Program-made: the position numbers and the translations under genes | Shown here: positions 1 through 8,119 of the stretch, one piece after another | Layout: each line of letters starts with the position of its first letter | Position numbering within the stretch: the stretch's first letter is position 1 | Assembly (NCBI GenBank): GCA_964546145.1 | Contig: CAZJIU010000003.1 | Coordinates: 1-64,000, forward strand | Length of the DNA stretch: 64,000 nucleotides | Origin: CAZAKO01 sp964546145 | Lineage (GTDB): Bacteria > Fidelibacterota > UBA2242 | Direction: 5' to 3' | The notes under the pieces: generated by a model | Told to the model about the DNA's origin: nothing | The model's input: only the letters and a program-made list of their open reading frames with translations | Databases searched by the model: none

Positions 1-105
1 TGTCAAGCTATTTGTAACAGCACCTAAAATCAGATTACCCGGATACCGTTAGTGTGTTTTTCCAACTATCTATGGGGTTTTACTCCGTCAAGCATTTTTA
101 AACAA

Positions 106-313
106 GTCATTTCGAGGAGCCCCGACAAGTCGGAACGACGAGAAATCGCTATAGTTTATCGCTATCCTAAGCCGATTTCTCTCCCGCTGGGATTTAACCT
201 TCTGAAGGTTATTAGAAGCATTTCAGCCTGTTACAATATTTATGTATAACCTTCAGAAGGTTTTCTCAATCTACAACGGGATCGTGCCCAGGGCACTCCT
301 TCGGAGAAATGAC
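106..313. repeat. Candidate MITE/REP-like element with short terminal inverted repeats
   Basis: The element begins GTCATTTCGAGGAGC and ends GGAGAAATGAC, so its ends are inverted repeats over 8 bases (GTCATTTC / GAAATGAC), with similar GGAG-type sequence next to them. Near the left end is the small palindrome CCGAC-AA-GTCGG (122-133). The phrase 'TCATTTCGA...GAGAAATC' resembles intergenic palindromic repeats common in FCB-type genomes. No second copy lies in this window, so its repeat status is inferred from structure only. Confidence 0.4.
196..262. repeat. Paired 15-bp palindromes in inverted orientation
   Basis: AACCTTCTGAAGGTT (196-210) and AACCTTCAGAAGGTT (248-262) are each near-perfect palindromes (7-bp arms, one central base) and are exact reverse complements of each other. 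They can form two small hairpins or one larger stem-loop with a 37-nt loop. They lie inside the candidate element at 106-313. Confidence 0.6.
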
Positions 314-333
314 CTGTAGGGATCGAGTCACAA

Positions 334-362
334 CTTTGCGAAAGTTCTAAACTTTCGCAAAG
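334..362 (-). terminator. Hairpin downstream of the acyl-CoA ligase gene
   Basis: There is a perfect inverted repeat with 13-bp arms, CTTTGCGAAAGTT (334-346) and AACTTTCGCAAAG (350-362), around a 3-nt loop. It starts 15 nt past the stop of the minus-strand gene ending at 377, where a terminator is expected. The minus-strand sequence after the stem (TTGTGAC) is not a clean U-tract, so it could also be an mRNA 3'-end stabiliser. Confidence 0.5.
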
Positions 363-376
363 ATTTATAAAGTACT

Positions 377-2182
377 TTAATCGCTATACATCTCATCAAT
401 GAGCGGAGCGTATTTCGCCAGAACCTCTTTTTTCTTTACTTTCAGCGAGGGGGTCAGCTCGCCATCGTCAATCGTGAAATCTTTGGGGATAATCCGGAAT
501 TTCTTGATCTTCTCAAAACGGGAAAAGGATTCAGTTTGGCGCACAATTTCACCCTCGATCAGTTTGTATACTTCAGAATTCCGCACAAATGCCGTATATG
601 GTTCAAAAGGAATTTGATGTTCCTCAGCCCATCTTTTTGCCGCTACCTGATCCAGGACAATCAGCGCCGCAATAAAAGGTCGCCGGTCCCCGATCAACAC
701 AGCTTCGGTAATATAAGGACTCAACTTAAGCGATTCTTCGATTGGTTGGGGAGCTACATTCTTGCCGCCGGCGGTAACCAGGATATTTTTCTTGCGATCG
801 GTAATTGACAAAAAGCCATCCTGATCGAAGCGGCCGATATCGCCGGTATGCAAAAAACCTTCATCATCAATCACCTCTTGGGTCAGCTCCTCTGCCTGGT
901 AATAACCTTTCATCACCTGCGGACCTCTGACCAATATCTCACCATCCTCAGCTATTTTAAATTCGGTTTCAGGAATTGCCACCCCAACCGATCCCAATCT
1001 CACCTTCCCGGGACCGTTAACTGTGATTACCGGGCTGGTTTCGGTCAGACCATATCCTTCATAAATCTTCAATCCGGCGCAGTAGAAAAATTCGGCGATC
1101 TCGGCGGACAAAGGTGCACCGCCCGATACAAATCGCTGCAGATTGCCACCGGTTTTTTGCTGCAATTTGCTAAAGACCAGCTTGTCAGCAATCTTGATTT
1201 TTCGCTTCTGCCAACCCGTAAGCGGTTTTCCCTCGATATCATGCGCCATGCGGGCTTTCCCAGCCTTCAGTGCCCAATAAAATATCTTCTGCTTAATTGC
1301 CGACCCGGACTTGACCCCACTCATCACGGTAGCATAAATTTTTTCAAACAGCCGCGGTACACTAATTAGAATCGTCGGATGCACTTCGCTTAGATTGTCC
1401 ACGACGGTCTCAACACTCTCGGCAAAGCCGATAGTTGCACCCAGCAGCATCGGCACGTAATAGCCGCCCATCCGCTCCAGCACATGACTCAAAGGTAGGA
1501 AAGATAAAAATGTATCCTCAGTATATATTTTGATAATGGTAATGCTATTGTCCACATCCCTGACAAAATTTTCATGGGTCAGCATGACTCCTTTGGGGAC
1601 TCCGGTCGTACCGGAAGTATAATTGATGCAGGCCAGATCGCCAGGCTGAACCTGATTTAAAAGAAATTCAAAACGATCGGGATTTTTCCGAGCTATTTCA
1701 GCTCCCATTTTAATCACTTCTGTAAGCGATGGGTAATCCCCGGACTGCGGCTTGTTAAATAAAACAATATGTTCAAATTGATGCTTGGTATCCAGTACCT
1801 TTTTGAGTAATTCATTAGTCGCGACAAATATCACTTTAGGCTCTGCATGCTTCAATAAGCCCGCCGCCTGAGCAACGGACAATGTCGGATAAATCGGTAC
1901 CGAAATCGCACCAACCGCGATAATACTCATATCGCTCATGATCCACTCTTCGCGGTTGTCAGACATGATCGCCACTCGATCACCTCGCTTAACTCCCCAG
2001 GAATCCAGAATCAGGGCAATGTTTTGAATATTTTTACCCAATTCCTGATAAGAGACCGGCCGGTAATTACCCTCTATTTTGGATAAAAGCGCCGGTTTCT
2101 CGGCAAATTTTTGGACATTTTCGAAGAATCTTTTCGGCAGCACAAAAGTTCTTTCCACCACTCCCTCCTCTTTTTGCTTCAT
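377..2182 (-). CDS. Long-chain fatty-acid--CoA ligase (AMP-forming)
   Basis: This 601-residue protein activates long-chain fatty acids to acyl-AMP and then acyl-CoA, probably at the inner face of the membrane. The adenylate-forming signatures are in order: the P-loop-like YTSGTTGVPKG at about 188-198, GYGLTETSP near 380, and TGDIGRFDQDGF followed by TDRKKNILVTAGGKNVAP near the hinge. Length and the C-terminal block match FACL15/FadD15-type bacterial enzymes. The ATG at 2182 has no Shine-Dalgarno sequence. A GTG at 2158 (codon 9) sits 5 nt after a clear AGGAGG (2164-2169) and may be the real start, giving 593 residues. The gene is a single unit with a hairpin after it and is divergent from tRNA-Ser. 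Family assignment is very secure; exact chain-length preference is not visible. Confidence 0.95.
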   Translation of the reverse strand: MKQKEEGVVERTFVLPKRFFENVQKFAEKPALLSKIEGNYRPVSYQELGKNIQNIALILDSWGVKRGDRVAIMSDNREEWIMSDMSIIAVGAISVPIYPTLSVAQAAGLLKHAEPKVIFVATNELLKKVLDTKHQFEHIVLFNKPQSGDYPSLTEVIKMGAEIARKNPDRFEFLLNQVQPGDLACINYTSGTTGVPKGVMLTHENFVRDVDNSITIIKIYTEDTFLSFLPLSHVLERMGGYYVPMLLGATIGFAESVETVVDNLSEVHPTILISVPRLFEKIYATVMSGVKSGSAIKQKIFYWALKAGKARMAHDIEGKPLTGWQKRKIKIADKLVFSKLQQKTGGNLQRFVSGGAPLSAEIAEFFYCAGLKIYEGYGLTETSPVITVNGPGKVRLGSVGVAIPETEFKIAEDGEILVRGPQVMKGYYQAEELTQEVIDDEGFLHTGDIGRFDQDGFLSITDRKKNILVTAGGKNVAPQPIEESLKLSPYITEAVLIGDRRPFIAALIVLDQVAAKRWAEEHQIPFEPYTAFVRNSEVYKLIEGEIVRQTESFSRFEKIKKFRIIPKDFTIDDGELTPSLKVKKKEVLAKYAPLIDEMYSD

Positions 2183-2186
2183 TGGT

Positions 2187-2217
2187 TTTGAATTTAAAGA
2201 TATTTTGCTTAAAATTC
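2187..2217 (+). promoter_or_regulatory. Putative promoter of tRNA-Ser
   Basis: TTTG (2187-2190) is followed after 19 nt by TAAAATTC (2210-2217), a partial fit to the Bacteroidetes pattern (-33 TTTG, -7 TAnnTTTG). It would start transcription about 10 nt before the tRNA. It lies in the short space shared with the divergent acyl-CoA ligase gene. Confidence 0.35.
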
Positions 2218-2233
2218 ACACGTTTTTGAACCC

Positions 2234-2323
2234 GGAGAGGTGGCCGAGTAGGTCTAAGGCGCTCGCCTGCTAAGTGAGTATCCTGGGAAACCGGGATCCA
2301 GGGTTCGAATCCCTGCCTCTCCG
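2234..2323 (+). tRNA. tRNA-Ser (anticodon GCT)
   Basis: The cloverleaf folds by eye. The acceptor stem is GGAGAGG (2234-2240) paired with CCTCTCC (2316-2322), with discriminator G2323 as in serine tRNAs. The anticodon stem is CTCGC/GTGAG around loop CTGCTAA, with anticodon GCT at 2269-2271. There is a long class II variable arm (about 2279-2298) and a T arm CAGGG-TTCGAAT-CCCTG. The 3' CCA is not encoded. It reads AGC and AGU codons. It is one of only three plus-strand genes in the window. Confidence 0.97.
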
Positions 2324-2883
2324 CAAATCTATATCCCGGATTTCATGACTTCACTTGGCAGGCTCAATACTCCCACCAACAAAGGTGCTTATTAAAAAAA
2401 TGATATCTGACATAGTATAGTAACACTAAGCAAGATGCCGAGATGGTCAACTACTTTTAATATCAGAAAATAATCATTGAAAAAAAATTAACCGGAGTAT
2501 CAAAACATAATTGGACAATTCTCTTAGCCTATTTCCACCTACCTCATTGAAACGATTACTTACGGCCTGATAAAAATCACCGCCCGGAAATTGAAATCCC
2601 ATAGCGTTAAGAAAAATTTTCCTGTTCGAGCTGTAATATGAAAGTTCCTCTTCTGCCAAGAAATCTTCCTATTGAAAATTACTCTTTAACAATCTGAGAT
2701 GATTTGCGAGTTGTAAAATTTTTCAGCTGCGGGGTTTCAATTTCAGGTAATTTTTATCAAGCCAGAGATTTTTTGTTACTTTTTTATCGCTTGAAAAAAG
2801 TAAAAAAGACTTCAACTGTTCTAATTGGTTGCTTTACTTTTAAGGATTTTGGCAGTTTCTCAGACCTGGTAGGCCACGATGAG
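2324..2883. other. 560-bp spacer with inverted repeat, no credible gene
   Basis: Two short open frames (2474-2659 minus, 2704-2892 plus) cover the two arms of a degenerate inverted repeat and therefore share the peptide pattern G-x-x-x-x-G-(x)-FYQA. They have no ribosome-binding site or recognisable domain. A hairpin TTACTTTTTT (2776-2785) / AAAAAAGTAA (2794-2803) lies about 80 nt beyond the stop of the CPBP gene. The sequence looks like decayed mobile or repeat DNA. Confidence 0.6.
2561..2767. repeat. Imperfect long inverted repeat (arms about 60 bp)
   Basis: The left arm (2561-2622) read on the minus strand and the right arm (2712-2767) read on the plus strand align over their length with small gaps. 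Shared blocks are AAAATTTTTC, then a purine-rich spacer, then TTTCAATTTC, then ATTTTTATCA-GCC. About 90 nt separate the arms. This could be the ends of a decayed non-autonomous element or two head-to-head copies of a dispersed repeat. The ATTGAAA-containing core resembles some CRISPR repeat ends, but there is only one copy per orientation and no spacer array. Confidence 0.6.
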
Positions 2884-3594
2884 CTAAAGTAAAATCACCA
2901 GCAAATCATAAAAGGTATGGGTATAAGCGGTAATCCCGTAACCGCGTAGTACATAAACCAAAGACAGAAAAATTCCGGCGCCCAGGCGAATTAAAAAAGA
3001 CGATAATTCGAAGATCTCCCCATAATGACCCAAATAATGAAAAAGGGAAAAGATCACCGAGGCTGCCAAAATCGCCAATATGGTGGATACTACTGAGCCC
3101 AGTTTTAAAATATCTTTCAAAAAAAACAGAAAACCACTTATTAATACAACCCTGAAAATAAACTCCTCATATACACCGGCACCGAGGGCTAACACAAAGC
3201 TCTCTTTTTTACCCAGCACCATACCAGTAGCCAGCAGATATTTGCCGATTTTATTGACAAAGAGGAACATTAGCAGGCTGTACCCCAGACTCTCCAAAAA
3301 CATGATAATAAAAAAGCGGAAGTTAAAGGGTTCTTTGATATTCTGGCGGGTATGAAAATAATAGGCAACAATCAAGGAGATGAGTACCAGAAAACCAACG
3401 AAATAAAATCCATAAATATGAAAAACGGCGAAAAACTGACGAAAGATAATATCCGCCCCGTTACGCATTCCCAGAACATCGGAATGGTTCAAGGTAAAAA
3501 TCATGATTTCGTAACCAATCAATAGCGGCAGGGTAAACAGCAGACTGTAGAAAGGTGATTTCGAATATTTCCAGTAGGCTTTTAGTAAATCCAT
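2884..3594 (-). CDS. CPBP-family intramembrane glutamic endopeptidase
   Basis: This is a 236-residue polytopic membrane protein, hydrophobic through most of its length with about seven likely membrane segments. It carries the CPBP/ABI (Rce1-like) motifs: E143-E144-x3-R148 (YEEFIFR), F182-x3-H186 (FSLFH) and a C-terminal H226-x3-D230. These residues are those expected to activate water and bind substrate in Rce1-type glutamic proteases. Bacterial members act in regulated intramembrane processing or peptide maturation; the substrate here is unknown. It stands alone between lepA and a non-coding spacer, with no peptide or bacteriocin gene nearby. Confidence 0.9.
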   Translation of the reverse strand: MDLLKAYWKYSKSPFYSLLFTLPLLIGYEIMIFTLNHSDVLGMRNGADIIFRQFFAVFHIYGFYFVGFLVLISLIVAYYFHTRQNIKEPFNFRFFIIMFLESLGYSLLMFLFVNKIGKYLLATGMVLGKKESFVLALGAGVYEEFIFRVVLISGFLFFLKDILKLGSVVSTILAILAASVIFSLFHYLGHYGEIFELSSFLIRLGAGIFLSLVYVLRGYGITAYTHTFYDLLVILL

Positions 3595-3686
3595 ATCCTA
3601 CGTATTAATTTTATTGCGAATAACCAACAATAACTCATTTTCATTCGTGTTTGTTTTAATTTGCGTACATTAGCGTCCATTAGCGG
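3595..3686. other. Short spacer with tandem CATTAGCG words
   Basis: The spacer between the CPBP gene and lepA contains CATTAGCG twice (3668-3675 and 3678-3685), preceded by a looser run of the same flavour (TTCGTGTTTG, TTTGCGTACATT). I see no gene and no convincing promoter. Confidence 0.4.
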
Positions 3687-5483
3687 TCAATGTTCCATCT
3701 TAAGCACCGCCAGAAATGCCTCCTGCGGGATTTCGACTCGTCCGACCTGTTTCATGCGTTTCTTACCTTCCCGCTGGCGTTCCAGCAGCTTCCGTTTACG
3801 GGTAATGTCACCGCCGTAACATTTAGCGGTAACATTCTTGCGCAGTGGCTTGACACTGGTACGGGCGATTACTTTACTGCCAATTGCCGCCTGGATGATC
3901 ACCTCAAACAACTGCTTGGGAATCAACTCGCGCAGCTTGTCACACAGCTCCCGCCCCTGATGAAAGGCCTTATCCCGATGGACAATCCAGGAAAGGGTAT
4001 CCACCGGTTCGCCATTAATCAGAATATCCAGTTTTATCAGATCACCGGGTCGAAAGCCCTTTGGTTCATAATCAAAAGAGGCATAGCCCCGCGATAACGA
4101 TTTTAATTTATCATAAAAATCAAACACAATCTCACCTAGCGGCAATTCATAAATCAACTGAACCTTGCCCACATCTAAATAATGAGTGGTTTTATAAATG
4201 CCGCGCTTCTCCTGGCAGAGTTTGAGCACATTGCCCAGATATTCAGTCAGGACAATAATCTCGGCTTTAACGTAGGGTTCCTGAACTGATTCAATCTCCC
4301 CGGCAGGCGGCATGTCAGAAGGATTATGAATTTCAACTACATTGCCGTTTCTCAAAATAGCCCGGTACCGGACATTTGGCATAGTCGTAATCAAATCCAG
4401 ATCAAATTCGCGCTCGAGTCTTTCCTGAACAATTTCCATGTGCAGAAGTCCCAGATAACCGCAGCGAAATCCAAACCCCAAGGCGTTGGAAGTCTCGGCT
4501 TCATAGACCAGGGCCGAGTCATTCAGTTTCATCTTTTCCAATGAACCACGCAGATTTTCAAAGTCTTCACTGTCCACCGGATACATGCCGCTGAAAACCA
4601 TTGGCTTAATTTCCCGATAACCCGATAAGGGTCTAGCAGCCGGTTTCGATTTGTGAGTAATTGTATCACCTACCCTGACTTTGGAAATATCCTTGACCCC
4701 GGCAACAAGATAGCCTACCTCCCCTGAAGCCAGCCGTTCAGTCTTTATCCGGCTCATTTTAAATATCCCAACTTCGGCTACTTCATAACCGGTATTGCCG
4801 GTAAAAAATCTAATCTGCTCCCCAACTCTGACCTGACCATCCATGATTCTGACATAAGGTATTGCTCCGCGGAAGGAATCGAAAGTCGAATCAAAGATCA
4901 GGGCTCGTAGAGGAGCGTCCGGATTATAAGGTGGAGGTGGAATCCGTTCGATAATGGCATCAAATACCTCAAGCACTCCCTGGCCGCTTTTGGCGCTGGT
5001 TAAAATCAATTCCGATTCCTGGCAGCCGATCAGATCCATCAATTGGCGCTTGGCACTCTTCAGATCCGCACCGACAAGATCAATTTTGTTGATGACCGGA
5101 ACAATCACCAGATTATTCTCCAGGGCAAGATAGGCGTTACTGACAGTCTGGGCTTCGACTCCCTGGGAAGTATCGACTAGCAGCAAAGCGCCCTCGCAAG
5201 CCGCCAGACTGCGGGAAACCTCGTAGCAAAAATCCACATGTCCGGGTGTATCAATCAGATTCAGAATGTAAGTTTTATTATCCCGGTGCTGATATTCCAT
5301 CCGAATCGGATGCGACTTGATTGTAATTCCCCGTTCCCGCTCCAGGTCCATGCTGTCCAGCACCTGCGATTTCATTTCGCGCTGGCTGATTGTATGGGTA
5401 ACCTCCAGCAGGCGATCGGCAAGAGTGGATTTTCCATGATCAATGTGGGCAATTATACAAAAATTACGAATATCCGGATTCAT
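3687..5483 (-). CDS. lepA: Elongation factor 4 (LepA)
   Basis: This 598-residue translational GTPase back-translocates stalled ribosomes and aids 30S maturation; it is cytoplasmic and membrane-associated under some conditions. The GTPase motifs are AHIDHGKST (12-20), [18 protein letters not shown] and NKIDL. The EF-G-like domains follow, and the LepA-specific C-terminal domain is complete ([17 protein letters not shown] near the end). Length matches the family exactly. The ATG at 5483 gives the usual start [18 protein letters not shown] candidate promoter lies only about 5 nt upstream, which would give a nearly leaderless transcript. Confidence 0.98.
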   Translation of the reverse strand: MNPDIRNFCIIAHIDHGKSTLADRLLEVTHTISQREMKSQVLDSMDLERERGITIKSHPIRMEYQHRDNKTYILNLIDTPGHVDFCYEVSRSLAACEGALLLVDTSQGVEAQTVSNAYLALENNLVIVPVINKIDLVGADLKSAKRQLMDLIGCQESELILTSAKSGQGVLEVFDAIIERIPPPPYNPDAPLRALIFDSTFDSFRGAIPYVRIMDGQVRVGEQIRFFTGNTGYEVAEVGIFKMSRIKTERLASGEVGYLVAGVKDISKVRVGDTITHKSKPAARPLSGYREIKPMVFSGMYPVDSEDFENLRGSLEKMKLNDSALVYEAETSNALGFGFRCGYLGLLHMEIVQERLEREFDLDLITTMPNVRYRAILRNGNVVEIHNPSDMPPAGEIESVQEPYVKAEIIVLTEYLGNVLKLCQEKRGIYKTTHYLDVGKVQLIYELPLGEIVFDFYDKLKSLSRGYASFDYEPKGFRPGDLIKLDILINGEPVDTLSWIVHRDKAFHQGRELCDKLRELIPKQLFEVIIQAAIGSKVIARTSVKPLRKNVTAKCYGGDITRKRKLLERQREGKKRMKQVGRVEIPQEAFLAVLKMEH

Positions 5484-5807
5484 GGCTTAAAATTTACGGA
5501 TTTATAGACAAGATTAACAAGTTGGAGGATACGAAAAGACTTGAATACAGGATAAGCAGAACGTGCGAATCACTAATTTTTTCTTATGAAGATGATAGGG
5601 AGCATCGCTTACTAATGAGAATACCTACGGTAGGAGGTTGATAATAATGAAAGGACCTTTAAGATAATGTTAGCAATCCGCTATTGTTTAATGGTGGAAA
5701 TTGTTTAGTTAGCAACAATAACGTATCTCGATGGATATCAGATAGTTACAAACTTGGATATCTATATCTTTTTGTTAACAACGCTATTTTATTGTTTAAA
5801 GATATCT
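5484..5807. other. AT-rich non-coding spacer upstream of lepA
   Basis: The 324 bp contain no reading frame I can support. An AGGAGG (5632-5637) precedes a six-codon plus-strand frame (ATG at 5647) that goes nowhere. The base composition is more AT-rich than most of the window, like the adjacent AlbA_2 gene. The candidate lepA promoter lies at the left edge. Confidence 0.5.
5489..5520 (-). promoter_or_regulatory. Putative promoter of lepA
   Basis: On the minus strand TTG (5518-5520) is followed after 21 nt by TAAATTTT (5489-5496), a partial match to the Bacteroidetes TTTG/TAnnTTTG pattern. Only 5 nt separate it from the lepA ATG, so the mRNA would be leaderless or the real promoter is elsewhere in the spacer. 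Confidence 0.3.
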
Positions 5808-7472
5808 TCAGGTCTTGATCCATTTTGGAGATTTTCTGGAACCTGTATTTTTAATCAAATCCTTTTTACGTAGTGAGGTCAATAGATTATGGATCAAAAT
5901 AGATTTCTTATCATCATTAAGAACTTCTGGCAATTTATTCATTAATAGTTGATTAATCTCTTCACGACTTACCGGTCCATGATGTTGAATAAGCTCGAGA
6001 ACTATGTCACGATAATATTTTCTTTCAAGTCCACGTTTACGAATATATTCTGCTTTTAATCCTGTTACTTTTGCTACCTTAGTTGAGATATAGATATTTG
6101 GATATCTTCCCTCTACTAATCCCGTCTTTTTCAGCTTTTTGTAAATATCATTTCTTATTTTTAAACCCTTTTGAACCTTATCTAAACTCATTACTGCCCA
6201 TAAATCTAAATCTGTTCTGGCCATCAGTAATCTGGAGTAATTCTCATTGACAATCGTCCCATGAATTGTAACTAATACTCTCGACGAATCCGATAAATCA
6301 TAGTCAGGCATTGGAAAACAACGCTCTTTTTGCGTCAGGAACATTTTCTTAATTCCGCCTCCCTGAGTATCGATCATATTAAAATTTACCATTGCCTTTA
6401 CAAGTAGTGTATTTCGATAGATTTCTTGAGGTGCATCTTGTTGAATTACCCGTTCAACATTTCCTGGAAGGAAGCTTCCAACGTTAGAAAACAACAATCG
6501 GGCAGGCATTTCTACAAGAATAATACGACCTTTTAATGAATAATCCTGATGAGCAATACAGTTATGAAGCGCTTCGCGTAAAACCCATTCATTATATTGC
6601 TGTATTTCTATAGGAAATAAGGTTCCCCCAGGTAATTCACGAATGGTCAAATTGCGAATTTTTAATAATACTCTATCGACATTAACAAGAAATGGCGGAT
6701 CAAAATGTTCATAATCCTTTTCATTATTCTTATCGTCCTTCAAAATCCAGGTGATTCTGGCAACTGCTGGAGAAATCAAGGTTGCTGATTCGGGCTTACC
6801 CAATAGCAATATCGCGGTGTTGGTAATTGCTCCTTGAATTGCCAAACTGGTCTTGTTTAAAAAAGTTGTGTCGCCCCAATTATCAACATCATTTGCCCTG
6901 TTCGGAAATTTTACTTTATGTTCGCTCCGGGCTTTATGAATTGCTTCTGGATCAAGGTCATTTAAAGTAGCATTCTCACATATTTGAGCTGACCAATCAA
7001 TCTGACGCGACCAAATTACACGCTCCTTATCAGGATGATTTCTTAGCTCTGTTTTCGATGAACCTATGCGGATATATGCTGTACCTTTGAATCTCACTGG
7101 CTGATTATAAGCTGAATGTATTTCAAAAAGAACGACTCTTTTATTCTCTGTAGTAAAAGTAAAAGGAGTAAATCCTATATTCGGTTGCAGATTTGTAGAT
7201 AACCACAGTAATAATGACTGATTACCTTTACCCTTCTCTTTATCAGAGTAAGGATCGAAACTAGTACCTACAATTTGATGTGCTTGGTCGTCTATACCAA
7301 AAACGAGGTAACCGTATGGCTTTCCTAGCAAGCATGCCGAGTTGGATAATGCTGATAAATATTTTCCGATCTCATGAGATTCATAGCGATTTGATTTGAA
7401 TTCAATCCACTCACTTTCATTAGGTTCCTGGCGCAAGCGATTTAACAATGCAACTAAATCTGTAGTTTCCAT
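5808..7472 (-). CDS. AlbA_2 (Schlafen-like) domain ATP-binding regulator
   Basis: This protein of about 554 residues belongs to the group often annotated 'ATP-binding protein / putative transcriptional regulator'. The N-terminal AlbA_2 domain starts around WIEFKSN near residue 18 and includes YLVFGIDD and the YIRIGSS strand. A GHKL-like ATPase segment with N-x3-HQDYS and FSNVGSFLPG lies at about 290-370. The C-terminal part looks like winged-helix DNA-binding modules. The ATG at 7472 is preferred to the GTG at 7481. Such proteins occur in stress, anti-phage and mobile-element contexts, but no role can be assigned here. Its base composition is AT-rich and it interrupts an otherwise housekeeping run (lepA, nadD, bamD), so horizontal acquisition is plausible. 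Confidence 0.85.
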   Translation of the reverse strand: METTDLVALLNRLRQEPNESEWIEFKSNRYESHEIGKYLSALSNSACLLGKPYGYLVFGIDDQAHQIVGTSFDPYSDKEKGKGNQSLLLWLSTNLQPNIGFTPFTFTTENKRVVLFEIHSAYNQPVRFKGTAYIRIGSSKTELRNHPDKERVIWSRQIDWSAQICENATLNDLDPEAIHKARSEHKVKFPNRANDVDNWGDTTFLNKTSLAIQGAITNTAILLLGKPESATLISPAVARITWILKDDKNNEKDYEHFDPPFLVNVDRVLLKIRNLTIRELPGGTLFPIEIQQYNEWVLREALHNCIAHQDYSLKGRIILVEMPARLLFSNVGSFLPGNVERVIQQDAPQEIYRNTLLVKAMVNFNMIDTQGGGIKKMFLTQKERCFPMPDYDLSDSSRVLVTIHGTIVNENYSRLLMARTDLDLWAVMSLDKVQKGLKIRNDIYKKLKKTGLVEGRYPNIYISTKVAKVTGLKAEYIRKRGLERKYYRDIVLELIQHHGPVSREEINQLLMNKLPEVLNDDKKSILIHNLLTSLRKKDLIKNTGSRKSPKWIKT

Positions 7473-7534
7473 ATTGTCCACTTGATGATAATATGTTGCC
7501 TACTTAGATTATTTACAAATAGATTTTCTTCAAA

Positions 7535-8119
7535 CTACTGATAAAGTCTTTGTGTTATGATATATTCTTCCACCGCAGGTGGAACAAGCTCGCTAATATT
7601 GTCACCTCTAAAAACATTTGCTCGAATTATCGAAGATGAAATATCTATTAATGGACTATTTATAAAGAATACTTTCTCCAGAAATTCCTGCTTGACTGCT
7701 GACAGATTAAATCCCGGTCGCCGGGCGACTATCACATGAGCTTCAGCTAATATCTTTTCCGGTTGGTTCCAAGTGTGTAATTCCAGCAAACTGTCGGCTC
7801 CAATTAAAAAATAAAGCTCCTCACGCTTCAGGTTTCGTGCCTGCTTGATTGCCCGAATTGTATCAATTGAATAAGAGACGCCTTTGCGCTGAGTTTCCAT
7901 CTCCGAAATTTCAAAACCAGCTTTCCCCACTATTGCCAGTTTCAGCATTGCCAGGCGATCGGCAGTTGAACTGAGGGAGCGGCGCTGTTTATGAGGTGGA
8001 ATAAAAGCCGGAATAAATAGCACCGTGTCAATTCGCAGCTGCTCCCGGACACTTTCGGCAATCCTGATATGTCCGTTGTGCGGCGGATCGAAAGTCCCGC
8101 CGAAAAGACAGATACTCAT
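7535..8119 (-). CDS. nadD: Nicotinate-nucleotide adenylyltransferase
   Basis: This 194-residue enzyme joins nicotinate mononucleotide and ATP to give deamido-NAD+, the penultimate step of NAD synthesis. The nucleotidylyltransferase motif FGGTFDPPHNGHIRIAE sits at the N-terminus (GxFDPxHxGH), and the C-terminal ISSSIIR matches the ISSTxIR motif. Length is typical. The ATG overlaps the bamD stop by 4 nt (ATGA), so translation is coupled. nadA and nadB, which supply the upstream pathway, are at 59.9-62.5 kb in this window. Confidence 0.97.
   Translation of the reverse strand: MSICLFGGTFDPPHNGHIRIAESVREQLRIDTVLFIPAFIPPHKQRRSLSSTADRLAMLKLAIVGKAGFEISEMETQRKGVSYSIDTIRAIKQARNLKREELYFLIGADSLLELHTWNQPEKILAEAHVIVARRPGFNLSAVKQEFLEKVFFINSPLIDISSSIIRANVFRGDNISELVPPAVEEYIITQRLYQ

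Larger units (their letters stand above)
1..376. other. Non-coding left edge with palindromic repeats
   Basis: I find no credible gene in this stretch. It holds a candidate dispersed repeat bounded by GTCATTTC (106-113) and GAAATGAC (306-313), a pair of self-complementary 15-mers inside it, and a strong hairpin at 334-362 just past the stop of the acyl-CoA ligase gene. The open frame at 52-249 uses a GTG start, runs across the palindromes and has no recognisable protein content, so I do not call it. Confidence 0.7.

Noticed and set aside
2561..2767. Possible CRISPR repeat (GAAATTGAAA core)
   Set aside because: Only two degenerate copies in opposite orientation, no regularly spaced array and no cas genes.
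2776..2803. Hairpin with T/A-rich arms as terminator of the CPBP gene
   Set aside because: The stem is only A-T rich with an 8-nt loop and no U-tract on the minus strand; it may be chance in AT-rich DNA.
2474..2892. Two short open frames (minus 2474-2659, plus 2704-2892) in the spacer
   Set aside because: They share a peptide only because they cover the arms of an inverted repeat; neither has an SD or a known domain.
5632..5667. Six-codon leader peptide with AGGAGG on the plus strand
   Set aside because: No gene follows in the same direction that it could control; both neighbours are on the other strand.
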